Shown here: piece after piece, positions 50,501-62,690 of the stretch | How the letters are laid out: every line of letters begins with the position of its first letter | How positions within the stretch are numbered: position 1 is the first letter of the stretch | Assembly (NCBI RefSeq): GCF_958295425.1 | Contig: NC_081154.1 | Location: forward strand, 12,250,938 to 12,314,937 | Length of the DNA: 64,000 nucleotides | Direction: 5' to 3' | Source of the DNA: Solea solea | Taxonomy: Eukaryota > Chordata > Actinopteri > Pleuronectiformes > Soleidae | Notes under the pieces: generated by a model | Seen by the model: the letters and a program-made list of their open reading frames with translations, nothing else | The model's database searches: none | What the model was told of the DNA's origin: nothing | Translations under genes and position numbers: made by a program

Positions 50501-53500
50501 CCTCAGCTGCTTCCCGCCCCTTTACCATGTTTCTTTTAGCAGCTAAAACAAATGACCAGTTGGAATGAGGTCATGCAACTCTCTTGGTCTGATAAGAAGA
50601 CGCCACTCTAACACTCCACTTCACTCCAACAAAAAAATGTCTTATATTTATACTATATAGATATAGCCCACTGTAACCCACTGTTGCGTGTACGTTCAGC
50701 AAAGGTTGTGTTGCTAAATGTTCACTTTTCACCTCCAGTTTCCTTAATGCTTATCTGTATGGGGCCCCTCCGTCATGTGTCTCCAGTTTCTGGAGAAACC
50801 TGGTAAATGTTACATGAACTACAGTATCTGCTGCTGAATCTCCACTTAGCCTCAGTATTGTTTGTGTCCTCTGGGAAATATGGCCAAGAAAAATCTATTT
50901 TTCCACTGCAGTTGTTTTTTTGTTTTTTCACGGAAAACAAAACAAGTGGAAGGGAGAAGAAAAAAAAAAGTGTTTTTGAAAACCCATCCCCTCATACAAC
51001 ACCCCCACCCGCCCGCACTCCTCCCTCGCTGTTTTCTCATGGTTGATTTTTCCAAACCATCGGTTGTGCTCACAGAGGATTAATAGTTTCTGCGAAGCCA
51101 GCCAACCCATGAAGGGAACGGAGCCTTAGAGTGAATGAGGAACAGCTGGTCTTCCCCTGCTTGTGACAGAGAGTTTTGAGTGTGCGTTTGTGTGCGCGTG
51201 CGACAGTAGCATCTGACCTATGCACGGAGCAAGAAGAGCTGTCTATGTCTGAGAGTGGGTCTTCACTCTTAGGATTTCTCCCAGCGACTGTACTTCTGCT
51301 GCTTGTAACTGAATTTTAAACCATGTCAGGGACGAGTTTATGATGGAGAAAAAGTACTTTTGATCCGATTTGTCCAAAAAATAGTCAAGGGTTACGGCTG
51401 AGCAAGGCTGAGTTATGGCTACAACATATTGATACAGTTGGAGTCTTTTAAATTCACTTTGTATTCTGCACACTCCTAAATTGGATTTGGAAAAAAGGCT
51501 TGCACTGAAAAAGTTTCGACTCGAAAAGTAAGCTGGAAGCGGCTACTTCTCTCACACAATAAGAAAACATTTCAGGTTCCACAGCGATGATTTTAAGTAC
51601 ACTGGTTAAAGTGTAGCTGCCGTCACACTGGCCACTGCACGCTCCTCCACAGGCCTAAAGGTCACTGTTAAGTGCTAATAAAGAAAGTGTGTGTTTATAT
51701 GCTCATCTTTATTTTTTGGAGGCCATATAGTACCGTGGCTCTTCCTTGCTCGCCTCGTAAGAACGGCAGCACATTGGTGTAATCTCGCTAATTATCTGTC
51801 ATCGATTCTGTCATATATTACTCCATTTTCCATGGCACCTGGGGAGGAGATTGGTTTTATGCATGTCGGATGGCAACAGCTGCATCCACTAAAACAGACA
51901 ACTACCTCTGCACACCTCCCCGGTCCTGCTTTCTTTTTTTGGTTTCCTCCCCCTCTTTTTCTCTCACTCAGCGGTGGGCAGGTCACCCTGAATTATTCAT
52001 CAGAGTGAAATGAAAAAGCTCATGGATATTGAATATCCTCTCTGAAGTGGTGGCCAACATTGAGTGTGTGTGTGTTTTTTTTCTTTTCAATTTTTTTTTT
52101 TTTTCGGCTGAAAGAACTAAAAAAGCAGCCGATCTCATTGCAAGGGTATTTCAAAGGTTAACCGATTGCTTTACCTTGCTTGCATATTTACTTTCTTCTG
52201 TGGCCAGTGGAGAAGGGGGCGGTGAGAGGGAGAGGATGGAGAATAAGACTGAGGATAGAGGAGATGAAAAGAGAGGTAATCTAAGAGGTAGAGCCATCAT
52301 TTTTGTTCCTGTGGATATTCTTCTTTTGGACGACCTCAGTTGTCTGACCACCACAATGGGTTATCTTGTTGTGCGGCTGCAGCTGATTCACTATCCTTTC
52401 TTGTTGCATGTTTGGCGGCCTTTTCCTTCTCAGAGCGAACACGCCTGACATTGTCTGTGGTCGTCCCGGATCGACCGGTTGTCATTTGTTTCCCATGTGG
52501 ACCACTGTGTTTCTCTATTGTCCTTCTGCCGTGTCTTTTGTCCTGTGGTTTCATCTGCGGTCTGCAGTGCAAATCAATGCTGCTGCGTGCCATTCATTTA
52601 GCTCAGTGGCCAACAAACACAGCAGGGACTCTCAGAACATCTCCCATATGAGAACACATATACAATGGGCATCAACGATAAGGGGGAAAACTCTAAGCTT
52701 CCGAGCGGGGTTTGTTTGTTGTTTGTTTTTCGGTTTCTTTTAGACATTTCATTTGCAGAATATCTCTGCGTATTTCTTCTTGGAATAAGTGTTTTGTCAA
52801 GCTGTTGCTCTAGACATGAAAAAGCCTCTTTTATTTCAGAGAGCAGATACGAGAGAGAAGATCCTGAATAGATATTGAATAAATAAAATAAATAAAAACT
52901 TTTTTCCCCCATTTGGATATTGTACATGCTCGTGGGATAAGGACAGTATTATTCATTCAAAGACACTTGAGGCTGTGTTTGTCCACGTATGAAAGGCATC
53001 GTTATGTTTGCACCTGGCATCCACGCGACACAATGAGATTCTGAGCCTTTGAAAAAAACACTGCTGGCCCTCTTTTACTCCGGATCAACAGAACCTAAGA
53101 CTTGGAAACAGTGATGCAGACTCCCACATTCACTTCCTCAACTGGGTCTCAACTAGCAGTGAATGGACGATGAATCACAAGGATCGCTAGACCTTATTTC
53201 AAGTATGAGTTACATCCTGTCATCCAAGTCCCTGCTCTTGGTATTTTCTGCGACTTAGCAACCAAATGCAGAGAAGACACTCTGCCTCCTGTTTAGACTG
53301 ACACACGCATGACCTCACTCGATATGATGGTCTAAGGATAGAGGGTGTACAGACTGTAACGTTTGTGGTGTTGGGCTGTGGAAATAAAATGTATTCGACT
53401 TGAACAGCGGCACACAGTTTCAGGTTTGAGAGTTAACAGGTGGGTTTCCATTGGCCTGTTTTTATGTGAACTTTTGATGAAAAAAGTATTGAAATATTGC

Positions 53501-54288
53501 ATAAAAGTTTTAGGGAGGGAGGTGGATAAAAGGTGAACGCCAAGAAGTGCAATGAAAACAGATAAAAGAGGACATAAAAATGAAAACGATTGAAATGTTT
53601 GTCCCGCTTGCAAATTTTTGCCGCACTAAAAAAGTAGCAGATGTACAATATGTGTTGACTGACGAGGAACCAACAACATTCTGCCACTTAGTGAAAGAAC
53701 TGCTACTGGAGCTTTTCATGAGTGTCATCAGTCAGTAAAGCCTTCATATTGTTCTGTGGTGACATGGACTACCTACTGCTGATCACGGTGAACTAGTAGT
53801 GGATGTAAACGTACCTAAATGCACATTTAGTTTGACCAAATCTTTGAAATTTACGATAACAATACATTTTAATGCAAATGGAAAACTAGATATAGTACAG
53901 ACAGAGAAAGCAATGCAACTCTGACCCTGCGTCTCTCCCTCTCTCTCTCTCTGGCCCTTACCCTTTCAGTCCATTTTCCTCCCTTCCCCGTTTGTACTGC
54001 AGCATAGACAATTAACCAGAAATCCATTATAAAAGTATTTGCAAGCCACATAAAGAACAAATGTGCCAGCAGGAAGCGGCCAAGGGTTTAAGTGACTAAT
54101 CTTTTCCAATAGTATTCTCAACAGAATTGCTGTATACTGACTGACAACTGGAGAGAGGGGAAAGTGATTTTCTTTTCCAGTGAATAAGACAAGTCAAATT
54201 ATTTCTTCCAGGAAAAAGTTTTGTGACTTTGTTTTAAGAACAGTTACTGTTAAGGTAATTGCACTCAAGTGAAGTGCATTGGCTAGAT

Positions 54289-54290
<2 letters not shown>

Positions 54291-54320
<30 letters not shown>
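54291..54320. repeat. (CA)15 microsatellite
   Basis: Uninterrupted CA dinucleotides. Confidence 0.96.
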
Positions 54321-54322
<2 letters not shown>

Positions 54323-55803
54323 GGCAGCATCAGTGAAGCTCAAACGTCTCGGGTGTTCCAGGTGTCGTATTGAGTGACCAAAACACAAACTCCAGTTACA
54401 GTGGGTTTCAGGGTTGTTGTGGGTAGTGGGGAAAGGGGTCTGTGCTTTCAGAGGAGGTGTGAAATGTCATCTCCTGGGATGGGAGGATGATTCTATTTGG
54501 TGGGAGTTTCTGTCCATTGGGGTGTGGGAGATGAAATGAGTGGGGGGTTTATGCTGGTGGGAATGACTGTAACTCCTCAGCAAAGTGAGCTTTAAAAGGC
54601 TGTAAGTGGACACCTCATAGTATCTGATGGCTGACTCCAGGCTGACAAGACCCCGCGACCCTGGTGTATTTATCGTAATGGAGCACAGCTGGGCTGCAGC
54701 TTCGATGGGTTAATAGCCATGTGACAGCTTTGGGGGGAAAAGCAGGAGGTGATGTGTGTGTATGTGTGTGTGTGCATGTATTTTATTTACTTGTGCACTC
54801 TGCTGAGTGGCACGCAGGGGCCACACTTGGGAGGGTGGGACTCTCCGCCGCGTTCCAACTCTCTCTGCCAGGCCAGATGGCTCCTGTCACTATTTGAGAA
54901 GGAGGAGCGATGGAAGAAAAAGGGGAAGGAGGGAGCTCTGAGTTGCCATTAACAGCGCCAGAGTGGCCCGTCCCCAGAGCCACCACATCTGGAGACCACT
55001 TGCAGCTGGCTCACCCTGCTTCCTCCAGCCCCATCGCTTTTCCCTCTTGCACACGCTCACTTTCTCACTCTGTTTTTCCAGATGGGGGAGGTGATGGTGG
55101 CGGCAGCAGTAGTGGAGAGTTGGGTCAGGCCGTGATTTGTGCCCATATTTCAGCAACTTTAGTGTGCCTCTGCCAATGGTAGGTGGGTGGTTGAGTGTGG
55201 TGGTGGGAGGTGGGGGTGTGACTTGGTGAAAGAGAAAGGGAGGTGGCTGTGGTGCTGGTGTGAAAGCACGGCAAAATATCATTTTATTTTATGACTTCAC
55301 CACCCTCTGAGAGTTGTGGATTTGTTGTATTTCTCTCTCTCTCTCTCTCTCTCTTTGCCTTTTTACTTGGGGAGGAGTAAAAAAAAAAAAGGAGAGTGAG
55401 AATGTCCGTGTTTTTTTTTCTTTTCCTTTCTTCACTGTTTCTGCAACTGATCCAGAGACCACAGAGGGTCTGTTCCTGCCTGGAAAATAAAGCCTGCCTG
55501 CCCTCCTTGGCTCCCCCCAAATAAAATACCCTAATTTGCATTCCCATGCTGTAATTTAGACCTCTGTCTCTCTCTCTCTCTCTCTCTCTTTCTCTATCTC
55601 TGTCCCTCATCCCAACATCTTTTCAGCTCCAGTCCTCGTGGATCCACGGGGATTGGAACGTGGGAGGGAAACAGTGGAGGGGAGGCAGAAAAAACAAAAG
55701 CAGAGAGGCAGTGTTGACTCGGGGTTGTTATCTGGACCTGCTGCTGAGGGGGTGTGCACTCTTGTGTGCACATGTGTGTGCGTGTCTGAATCCATGCCTT
55801 TTT

Positions 55804-55823
55804 GGGGGGGGGGGGGGGGGGGG
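55804..55823 (+). repeat. G20 homopolymer
   Basis: Twenty consecutive G, the longest homopolymer of its kind in the window. Length is error-prone in any assembly. Confidence 0.85.
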
Positions 55824-56728
55824 CAGGGGGCCGGGTGGCACTATTTACCCTGGCTGCTGCCATGGCAGGTGCCTCTCAGTGGATAAACCTGGGCCTCCTA
55901 AATAAATATTCACCTTGGGGAAATTAGAGCTGCTTACAAAAAGCTACACCACTACCGCTCTTTTCCCCTCACACACTCTCTCTCTCTCTCTCTCTCCGCC
56001 TCCTGTCACACTAAGCATGTCCAGTCCATTAATGATCAGCCACCTTATTCTCAAGTCCCTATGAGAGGAGTCAGTGAGCATAAAGGACAAAGGAAATGTC
56101 AGAGGACTTTTGAGTGTTTTATAGAGCTGTTATCAGTGTCTATCTGTGTTCACTGTGTTTATTTTAAGAGGCACAACTCCTGATATTTTGGACAGATGCA
56201 GTCACAGCTTGTTACCTCAGAGGTTTCATCTCTTACAAAGTTGTTGAATGAGCAAACATGACCTCCAGCTAAGATTATATCGCAGTGTTCATTCCCTGTG
56301 CATAAAGTGGAAGTGGGTATGGAGATGTCTGTCTGAAGGAGCGTTTGCCCTCTAAGCATCTAAGGCGGCTACATCAGCGCTGAGACTACTTTATTTTAAA
56401 ACAAAAAAAAATAATCTCCATCCAGAGAAGCATTTAGTCGTGTATTAAACAAGCTCCATTCCAACATGCCCGACGACGCTTGTCACATTACCATTTGCAA
56501 GCAATACGCATGTTAACACTGGTGTAAACATCCAGCTCTCAGATACATAGTCACATAGAAAGATGTGCCATGAATAATTAATAGCAGTGTTGAAAAGCGT
56601 CAAACAAGAAGTGACAAATAAAGCCGTAGAACACTTGTCAGTCATGATATTGTCATTCATCACTGGTGCTGCTACTGCTGCCTGGTTTGTTTTTTTTAAG
56701 GAAAGGTGAGAAGAGAATGTTGAATAAA

Positions 56729-56805
<77 letters not shown>

Positions 56806-56812
56806 TATATAG
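56729..56812. repeat. (AT)n tract
   Basis: About 84 bp of alternating AT with two ACACAT interruptions. Confidence 0.95.
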
Positions 56813-58839
56813 TTAGAAAGTGAATGTTTGTTCCTGCATCATAGTTTTGTGTGTCGTCCATATGCAGAAACATAGCGACTGTAATGTGTGTTAAAATGAG
56901 ATTGTTGTTTGTTCACTCTGATCTAAATAGCTACTTTTTGGGAATATTGTATTCTTCCCACCCAAAAAGAAAACTAATCATACTCAAAAAAGAATAGAAT
57001 GTGTCCATATAAGTCAGGAATGGTTGCCAAATCTTCAAAAAGTTATTATAGTGATGTCCTATGTAATTATATGTATCACATGTCATTTTTCTTTCAAATG
57101 AACTCTTCATCTCAATAATTCCAACGTTATGCACCAATTAAAATAGCTACTTAATAATTCTATTCTATTTTTCCAGTTCTGCTCTGACCTCAATTTATTT
57201 GCTAGCAACCGATGATTATGCTCATTTATATCCAAATATGCAAACGCTTACTCGACTATGGTAGCCATGTAGCTCCAAACTACACCTTGTGGTTGGGTCA
57301 GACTGAGGTTAGATCATGTTCCCACCACAAACTAACTGCTCCAGAATTTGTTTGCGATCGGACCGAGACCACTTCCAAGCTTCTAGGTTTGGTTGTGTTG
57401 ACGACAATTGCTATTCTCAGATGTGCTGAAATGAATTGCACCACGGGGAGAATGAGAATTTGAGAATGCTGTACGTCTACGTCACTCGTCTGAGACCTTC
57501 ATTGATCAAGCTTCTGCCTCAACTTCAGAACTGTGAAATTGTGTTATTGGAACTTCACTAAAAACGCAGTCCACATAGTTCTCAGGCACTGTTCGTTCTT
57601 TGTTATTAGCACAACAGAGGAAATCTAATCATATTCAGGTGAAAGTTGAGGGAACAGAGAAAATATGTGTTCTTTTAGCAAATGAGCATAAAGAATGCAT
57701 ACGGTGATACCAAGTTGACACCACACAAAAAGAACGTAGCACAATACAGATTACAGAATTAAATAAGAAAACCCAAAGCAAGAAAAAACTCAAGTCACTG
57801 AAAGTGCATATCTCTAGGCTCCTGTACTGAACCGCCTGCATATAAAATGGACCCTGGACTCTCTGGCTGTAATGTGGTCAGCTGAAGTCTCGTCTCCAGG
57901 CGGCAGGTTGGCTCGTTCTACCACTTGCTCTCTAAAAATCCCTTTAAGTGCTTTAGGGGGATTTAATAGGCTTCCACATCGAGAAGCCAAGTTCCCCGTG
58001 CTTACAGGAAAAGGGCGCTTACAGTATAATTAGGAAGGTTAAAGAAGAGGGCTCTCTCTCAGTGCTAAGTCCACACGGACTCTAAGGAGGCTCGGGCCAT
58101 TTGTCGGGTCTTCCAGAGCATGACCGCTGCTCTTGATGTCTCACTATGCTAAAGGTCAGGGCTTAAAGCCGTGGTGCAGCAGGAGAGAGACAGGAGTGAA
58201 GCCTCTGGGCTGTGAATTCTTTTTTTTTTCCTCTGAATCGAACATGAAAAATTGTGCTCTTATTATATGCTCTAACAAAAACTATCAGACTGGTTCTTTC
58301 CCCTTTAAACCTTTATCTGTCGTCGTGCTATAAAGCCGTAAACCCATCACAACAACAAATAATAATGATAATAATAAAAACAATAACTATTATTATTAAT
58401 TGAACAGCCGATATTGCTGCGTATATCATATTTTTAAAGTGTTTCTTTGTTGGAAAACCTGTTAAATCACTTTTGGCCAGACAGAAATGAAATAAAAACT
58501 TGAAATGGATCAGTTGTATTTAACTGGGGCACTGGTTTGTACATCAAACTGTTGTGTCAACTGGGTGTGTGCTCAAAGGCGTGGTTGCAGCTTTGGCAAC
58601 AGTGGCTGAGGGGGTGAACAGATGTAGCCTTCAGAACTGGTTTAGACCTAAGCTTGGCTGCTCTACATTTGAAAGAGGAAGTGTGTGTCGGAGTGGGGTT
58701 GGGGGGGTGAGACCTGCTGTGCCAATCTGTTCTTATTAGTGTTTACTCGCCCCCTCCAAATGTGTAACGACATGCATGTCAGCCACTAGAGTCATGAGCA
58801 CAGAGACTGCGGCAGGCCTGTGGCTGCATGTTAACCCAC

Positions 58840-58912
58840 CTCTTCTGTCCAGTTATGTTGTCCTCGGAGATCCACGTCTTGCTTGATTCATCGGCGTCAA
58901 ACTCGGCACCTG
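58840..58912 (-). CDS. candidate internal exon of an unrecognised minus-strand gene
   Basis: On the minus strand a pyrimidine-rich tract ending CTCCAG leads into an open stretch whose translation reads as ordinary protein, with a polar acidic core DADESSKTWISEDNITG followed by QKR, and then the donor AG|GTGGGT (intron begins at 58839). It begins and ends with two bases of a split codon. The acceptor is a tandem NAGNAG (CAGCAG), so the exon may be 73 or 70 nt (58840-58909), differing by one residue. NIT is a potential N-glycosylation sequon. I do not recognise the protein and found no convincing neighbouring exons. If real it sits antisense inside the long ctbp2 intron. The plus strand is also partly open (ATG at 58854), so strand choice rests on splice-site quality and peptide composition. 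Confidence 0.4.
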
Positions 58913-60780
58913 CTGGAGAGATCACAAGAACAGGGAGGGAGTCAGGGAGTTAGAAAACCCAGATTGTGCAGACTTGTGATGACAAGAATGAACAGAAATC
59001 TTAACCACTACATGAGTCCTGCAAAATGACCCACGCAAGAAACTTCAAGCACCAAAATTGGGACCAAAACCACTTTAAGTTTAAAGGAATTCTTCACAAA
59101 TTACTTAATAATTACTTTGTTTTCCTTTCTTTTTTTCCTTGACTGCGCTGTTTGATTTGACTACTGTCCTTATACCAGAATACAAGCAATACAAGTGTGT
59201 CCAACTCCGCTATGGTAGGTAGTTAGTATGCATAGGCGTTTTCCTGTTGACCGATCACACCACAGACCAAAACAACTTCAGCTGTTGGTTAGAGGAGCAC
59301 CATTCCAAGTCCTCTCACCATGAACTTGAAAATGTTCAAGTCTTTGAGGTGACAGGGCATAAAATCCTATCTTCTCATCACTTCAGACATTTTACGACAT
59401 GGACTTCACCATGTTTTTCTCACTGTTGTCTTCTTCTTCTTCTGTGTATTGGTTTCCTTTAGGATTTCCGGATCAAAGCCCACGCTGGGAACTCTCGCAC
59501 CTAGGTCAGTTTGGGTTCCGATTGAACGATTACATGCAGTAGCAATGCAACTGTCAGTCACATAATCTGGGAGTGTTAGTTCGACATAATTCTGTGATTC
59601 TCACATGGGGGTCTGCAGAACTTGAGAGCCCTTGAGAAATGTCCAGCTCAATCTGTTAGTTATTGTTTTTGTCTACAACAGCTAGTGAATTCATTTTCAC
59701 TTTATAACCTGAAATAGTTTACAGATTAGGGGAAATGGGAAAAACATGAGGGGATTCTTGGAATATTTTTTGTTTTGTGTGTGTGTCCTAAAATCTGGAG
59801 TTCAATGCTGCATGACCTCATGACCTGAGGAGTTAGCAGCCTTCAGTGGTCATTCATAAAAAAAAAAAAAAAAGATCAGCAGCGTCCTTTGATACGCTTC
59901 CTCTCCTCACACCTCACAGGGCAGCTCTTTCTCTGGAGAGTCATGTGATCTGTCAATTTCATATTAACATATTGCTGTCAGTCACCCCGCACCCCGCCTC
60001 ACTTTTCCTCCCCCACCTCCCCTTTTTCTCCCTCCACACATCCTCTAATGTTATTGAAGAGAGAAAGATCAGAGGGGCAGCCGTATCCCCACACTCCATC
60101 AAGCACGCGCACATGTGTGTGTGTGTGTGTGTCTGGCCGGCTGGCTGACAGGAAGTGGGGGCTGCCGCCTTTGATGGTCACACTCCCTCAGATGTGTCAT
60201 TGCTACAGACAGTGGCTTGGCTGACACACCGTGTCTCGTCTTGTTGGGCTTTCGCCGATGACAAACAGCAGTCCTGATACTTACACACACACACACACAC
60301 AGTATATTTAAAGTGTTTTATTCTACACCAAAGGAGGAAGGAGGTGCTACACAAGGATGGAAACATCCACCTACGCGAGTGAGCCACCACTGCTCGGGCA
60401 GTTCCACCTTTCCACTTTACTGTCAGTGATAATCGGTTTTGGCGTGTGACCGCGCCACGCTCTTTTGTCTATTGGTCGCGCCTGTCATGCAGCAGGCGAG
60501 GTGCATTTATTCATGTGTGTGTGTGTGTGAGTTGCACGGAGCCTCCGATTACATTGTTATTCTAAACGGGGTGTTTTTAGCTTGTCCTTTCAGTCGCTCA
60601 GCAGAGCGATGTGTCAGTTTTGCTTCCCTCCCTCCGGGGACCAAACTGTGAACTTAACACACTCAGCTATGATGACTTCCCTGATGGTGCAAAAAAAAAA
60701 ACAGCCAACATTACAGCTGTAATGTTATTACTGGAATGGCTTGAATGTTGCATTGTTCCTTCTGGTTAAGAGTATGAGCT

Positions 60781-60783
<3 letters not shown>

Positions 60784-60819
<36 letters not shown>
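60784..60819. repeat. (TG)18 microsatellite
   Basis: Uninterrupted TG dinucleotides. Further short TG tracts follow at about 60850-60868, 61220-61240, 61330-61361, 61466-61486, 61906-61924, 62398-62420 and 62955-63002. Confidence 0.95.
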
Positions 60820-60822
<3 letters not shown>

Positions 60823-60949
60823 ATGTTCACAGGGAGGGAGAAGAGTGAGAGTGTGTGTGTGTGTGTGTCACTATTTAAATTTCTCCTTGGTAACCCACAA
60901 AATGCCAGGGTGGGGTGAGATTGTGTGTTGTGTATATGTGTGTATATAC

Positions 60950-61222
60950 TTGTATTTGTGACATCTTTAGGACCTTTTATGGCATAAACACTGACCTTCA
61001 GGACCAGTCCTCCCCCCATGGAGACCAAAATCTGGTCCCAATGAGGCAGAACCTCATGTCTGAGGAACTGGCTACATTTCGGGCTAAGAATGTGGTGTTA
61101 AGTTAAGGTTCTGGTTAGACATTAACTGGTTATGGTTAAGGTTGGGGATAACGCATTGCTCCGGGTGTCCTAATGAATATAGTCAATGCAGTGTCCTCAG
61201 AAGGACAGCTGCACAAACCTCT
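60950..61222 (+). repeat. family 4 dispersed repeat, opposite orientation
   Basis: This is the inverted partner of 22771-23043. Landmarks are TTTGTGACATCTTTAGGAC, GGCATAAACACTGACCTTC, GTTATGGTTAAGGTT, and GGACAGCTGCACAAACC followed by (TG)n. Element boundaries coincide with TG/CA microsatellites on both sides, as in the other copy. Confidence 0.65.
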
Positions 61223-61669
61223 GTGTGTGTGTGTGTGTGTGGCTTTTGAGGTCTAAGTCTAGATGAAAGTGTAAAAGCAGAGGAGGAAAGCAAATAATCA
61301 GGAGGGAGGAAAGAGGTAAAGCTGTGTTTGTGTGTGTGTGTGTATGTGTGTGTGTGTGTGTGGGGGGGGGGGGTGTTCTTAAAACACTGTGGAGTCCAGA
61401 TCAGAAATAAAACATAAAAACGGGGAGAAGGAGGAGGGACTGGGGAGGAGGAATTGCGCTTGAGTGTGTGTGTGTGTGTGTGTGTGCAGTTCCTATGAAG
61501 TGAACACAGCCGGGGAGTAAATTGTGCAAGCCCACAGAGCTCAGCTCCGCATGTTCGAGCTGGCACTTTTGATTTAGACATTTTTTTTTTCCCCTGCTGC
61601 ACGATCCTTTTTCTGCCCCTCCTGGGTTATTATCAGCTCAAGACAAAGGCTGGAGAAAAGAGCTAAAGC

Positions 61670-61701
<32 letters not shown>

Positions 61702-62439
61702 CAGTAGCTGAGTGAATAGATGTTGCGCAGCTAACAGCAGAGGAAGCAGCAGAGAAAGAGAGAGAGACTTTCCAGCCATTGGGCTCTGTGACCGCAGCGT
61801 TTTCTTCCTGGGAGATTAAAAAAAAAAAAGGACAAAGCATCTCCCCCGCTTTCTCCAGCCCTCCACCATCCGATCACCAGCTTGCACATCGTTCTGTGTG
61901 TAACTGTGTGTGTGTGTGTGTGTGCGCACAGAAGGACGCCGCAGGCGTATGTTGCTTTTCTTCCAGCCCTCAGAGGCATGGACTGAAGATGATGCAGCCG
62001 GGGGCTTAGTGAGAGCTTGCTCCGCAAAAACCCCTTCCCCTCACCAACAGGGCCAGATCAAGAGGAGCAACTCCAGTGGAGGGGGGAGGGGGGTTGAAGG
62101 AGTATTGGAGGAGGAGAAGAAGAGGGGGGAGTAACCTCATTGGATTATTGTGGAGGGTCTTCTACTTCGCTTTTTTTTTTGTATTTTTCTGGTCTTTTTC
62201 CCCTCCTCGCCTCAATCATCTTCAGGTTTTTTTGCTGCGATGAATAGTTTTTAAGCCGAAGAATGTGGAGACAACATTTTCCAGGCAAGCAGCATGTTTC
62301 CTGTTTTCCTTTCTGGATGTCTAATAAAGTCTGGCATGTGGGAGGTGGGAGGGAGGTAGGTGGATGGGGAAGGGTGGGGGATTCAGAAGAAGAGCGTGTG
62401 TGCGTGTGTGTGTGTGTGTGGTTGGTGAGCAGTCCAACC

Positions 62440-62620
62440 ATGTTGTCATTTCGAGGTCCGCCCGTCCTGTGCTGCTGCACTTGGCTCCGTGTTTTCGCTT
62501 CCTCTGCGGGCTTTGGGCTCTGAACGCGCTCCGTAGCTCGGGGCAACGCCGGAGAATAAAAGAGCGGGAAAAGAGAAGAGGGAGGAGGGGAGGGGATGGG
62601 AGGACCAGTGCGGTGGTGCC
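62440..62620 (+). promoter_or_regulatory. CpG-dense candidate promoter
   Basis: There are 13 CpG dinucleotides between about 62452 and 62566, far denser than the surrounding sequence, followed by a TATA-like AATAAAAG at 62555-62562 and a purine-rich run. An ATG in good context (GCCATGG) lies about 60 bp further on. This is the most promoter-like block in the last 17 kb. Confidence 0.35.
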
Positions 62621-62690
62621 ATGGATGCTGTTGACACCCGCTTTTGTCCCGTGGTGGAGTGTGGGCCCAGCCCATCCGTGCACACAGAGG
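62621..62690 (+). CDS. candidate alternative first coding exon (tentative)
   Basis: ATG in the context GCCATGG opens MDAVDTRFCPVVECG and runs to a possible donor GG|GTACCA at 62691; without splicing the frame stops at 62699 after 26 codons. An in-frame TAG at 62534 bounds it upstream. If the donor is used, the exon ends in phase 1 with a split GG- glycine codon, exactly as the CtBP2 first exon does, so it could supply a third N-terminus to ctbp2. The donor is weak (positions +4 and +5 off consensus) and a phase match has a one-in-three chance of being accidental. It could equally be spurious or start another gene. Confidence 0.15.

Larger units (their letters stand above)
46318..58839 (+). 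other. ctbp2 intron after the RIBEYE exon
   Basis: Starts with donor GTAATG. I looked for the shared exon that would encode the CtBP B-domain start (IRPQIMNGP...LVALLDGRDC) on the + strand and did not find it here or up to 64000. Contents are simple repeats, TC-rich tracts (55332-55354, 55567-55589, 55975-55995), a GGT array (about 48877-48896) and otherwise unremarkable AT-rich sequence. A TATAAAA at 57841 has no gene attached. Confidence 0.6.
58913..62439. other. non-coding, microsatellite-rich stretch
   Basis: Dense TG/CA tracts, the family 4 element at 60950 and a GA tract (about 61669-61693). A 44-nt piece at 59462-59505 has a good acceptor (TTTCCTTTAG) and a donor-like TAG|GTCAGT but no convincing protein frame. 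Confidence 0.5.

Noticed and set aside
55060..55140. Strong acceptor (TCTGTTTTTCCAG) followed by ATGGGGGAGGTG
   Set aside because: The frame stops after about 17 codons and no good donor follows.
59462..59505. Possible 44-nt exon between TTTCCTTTAG and GTCAGT
   Set aside because: No frame gives a recognisable peptide and one frame ends in a stop at the donor; splice-like sites alone are too common.
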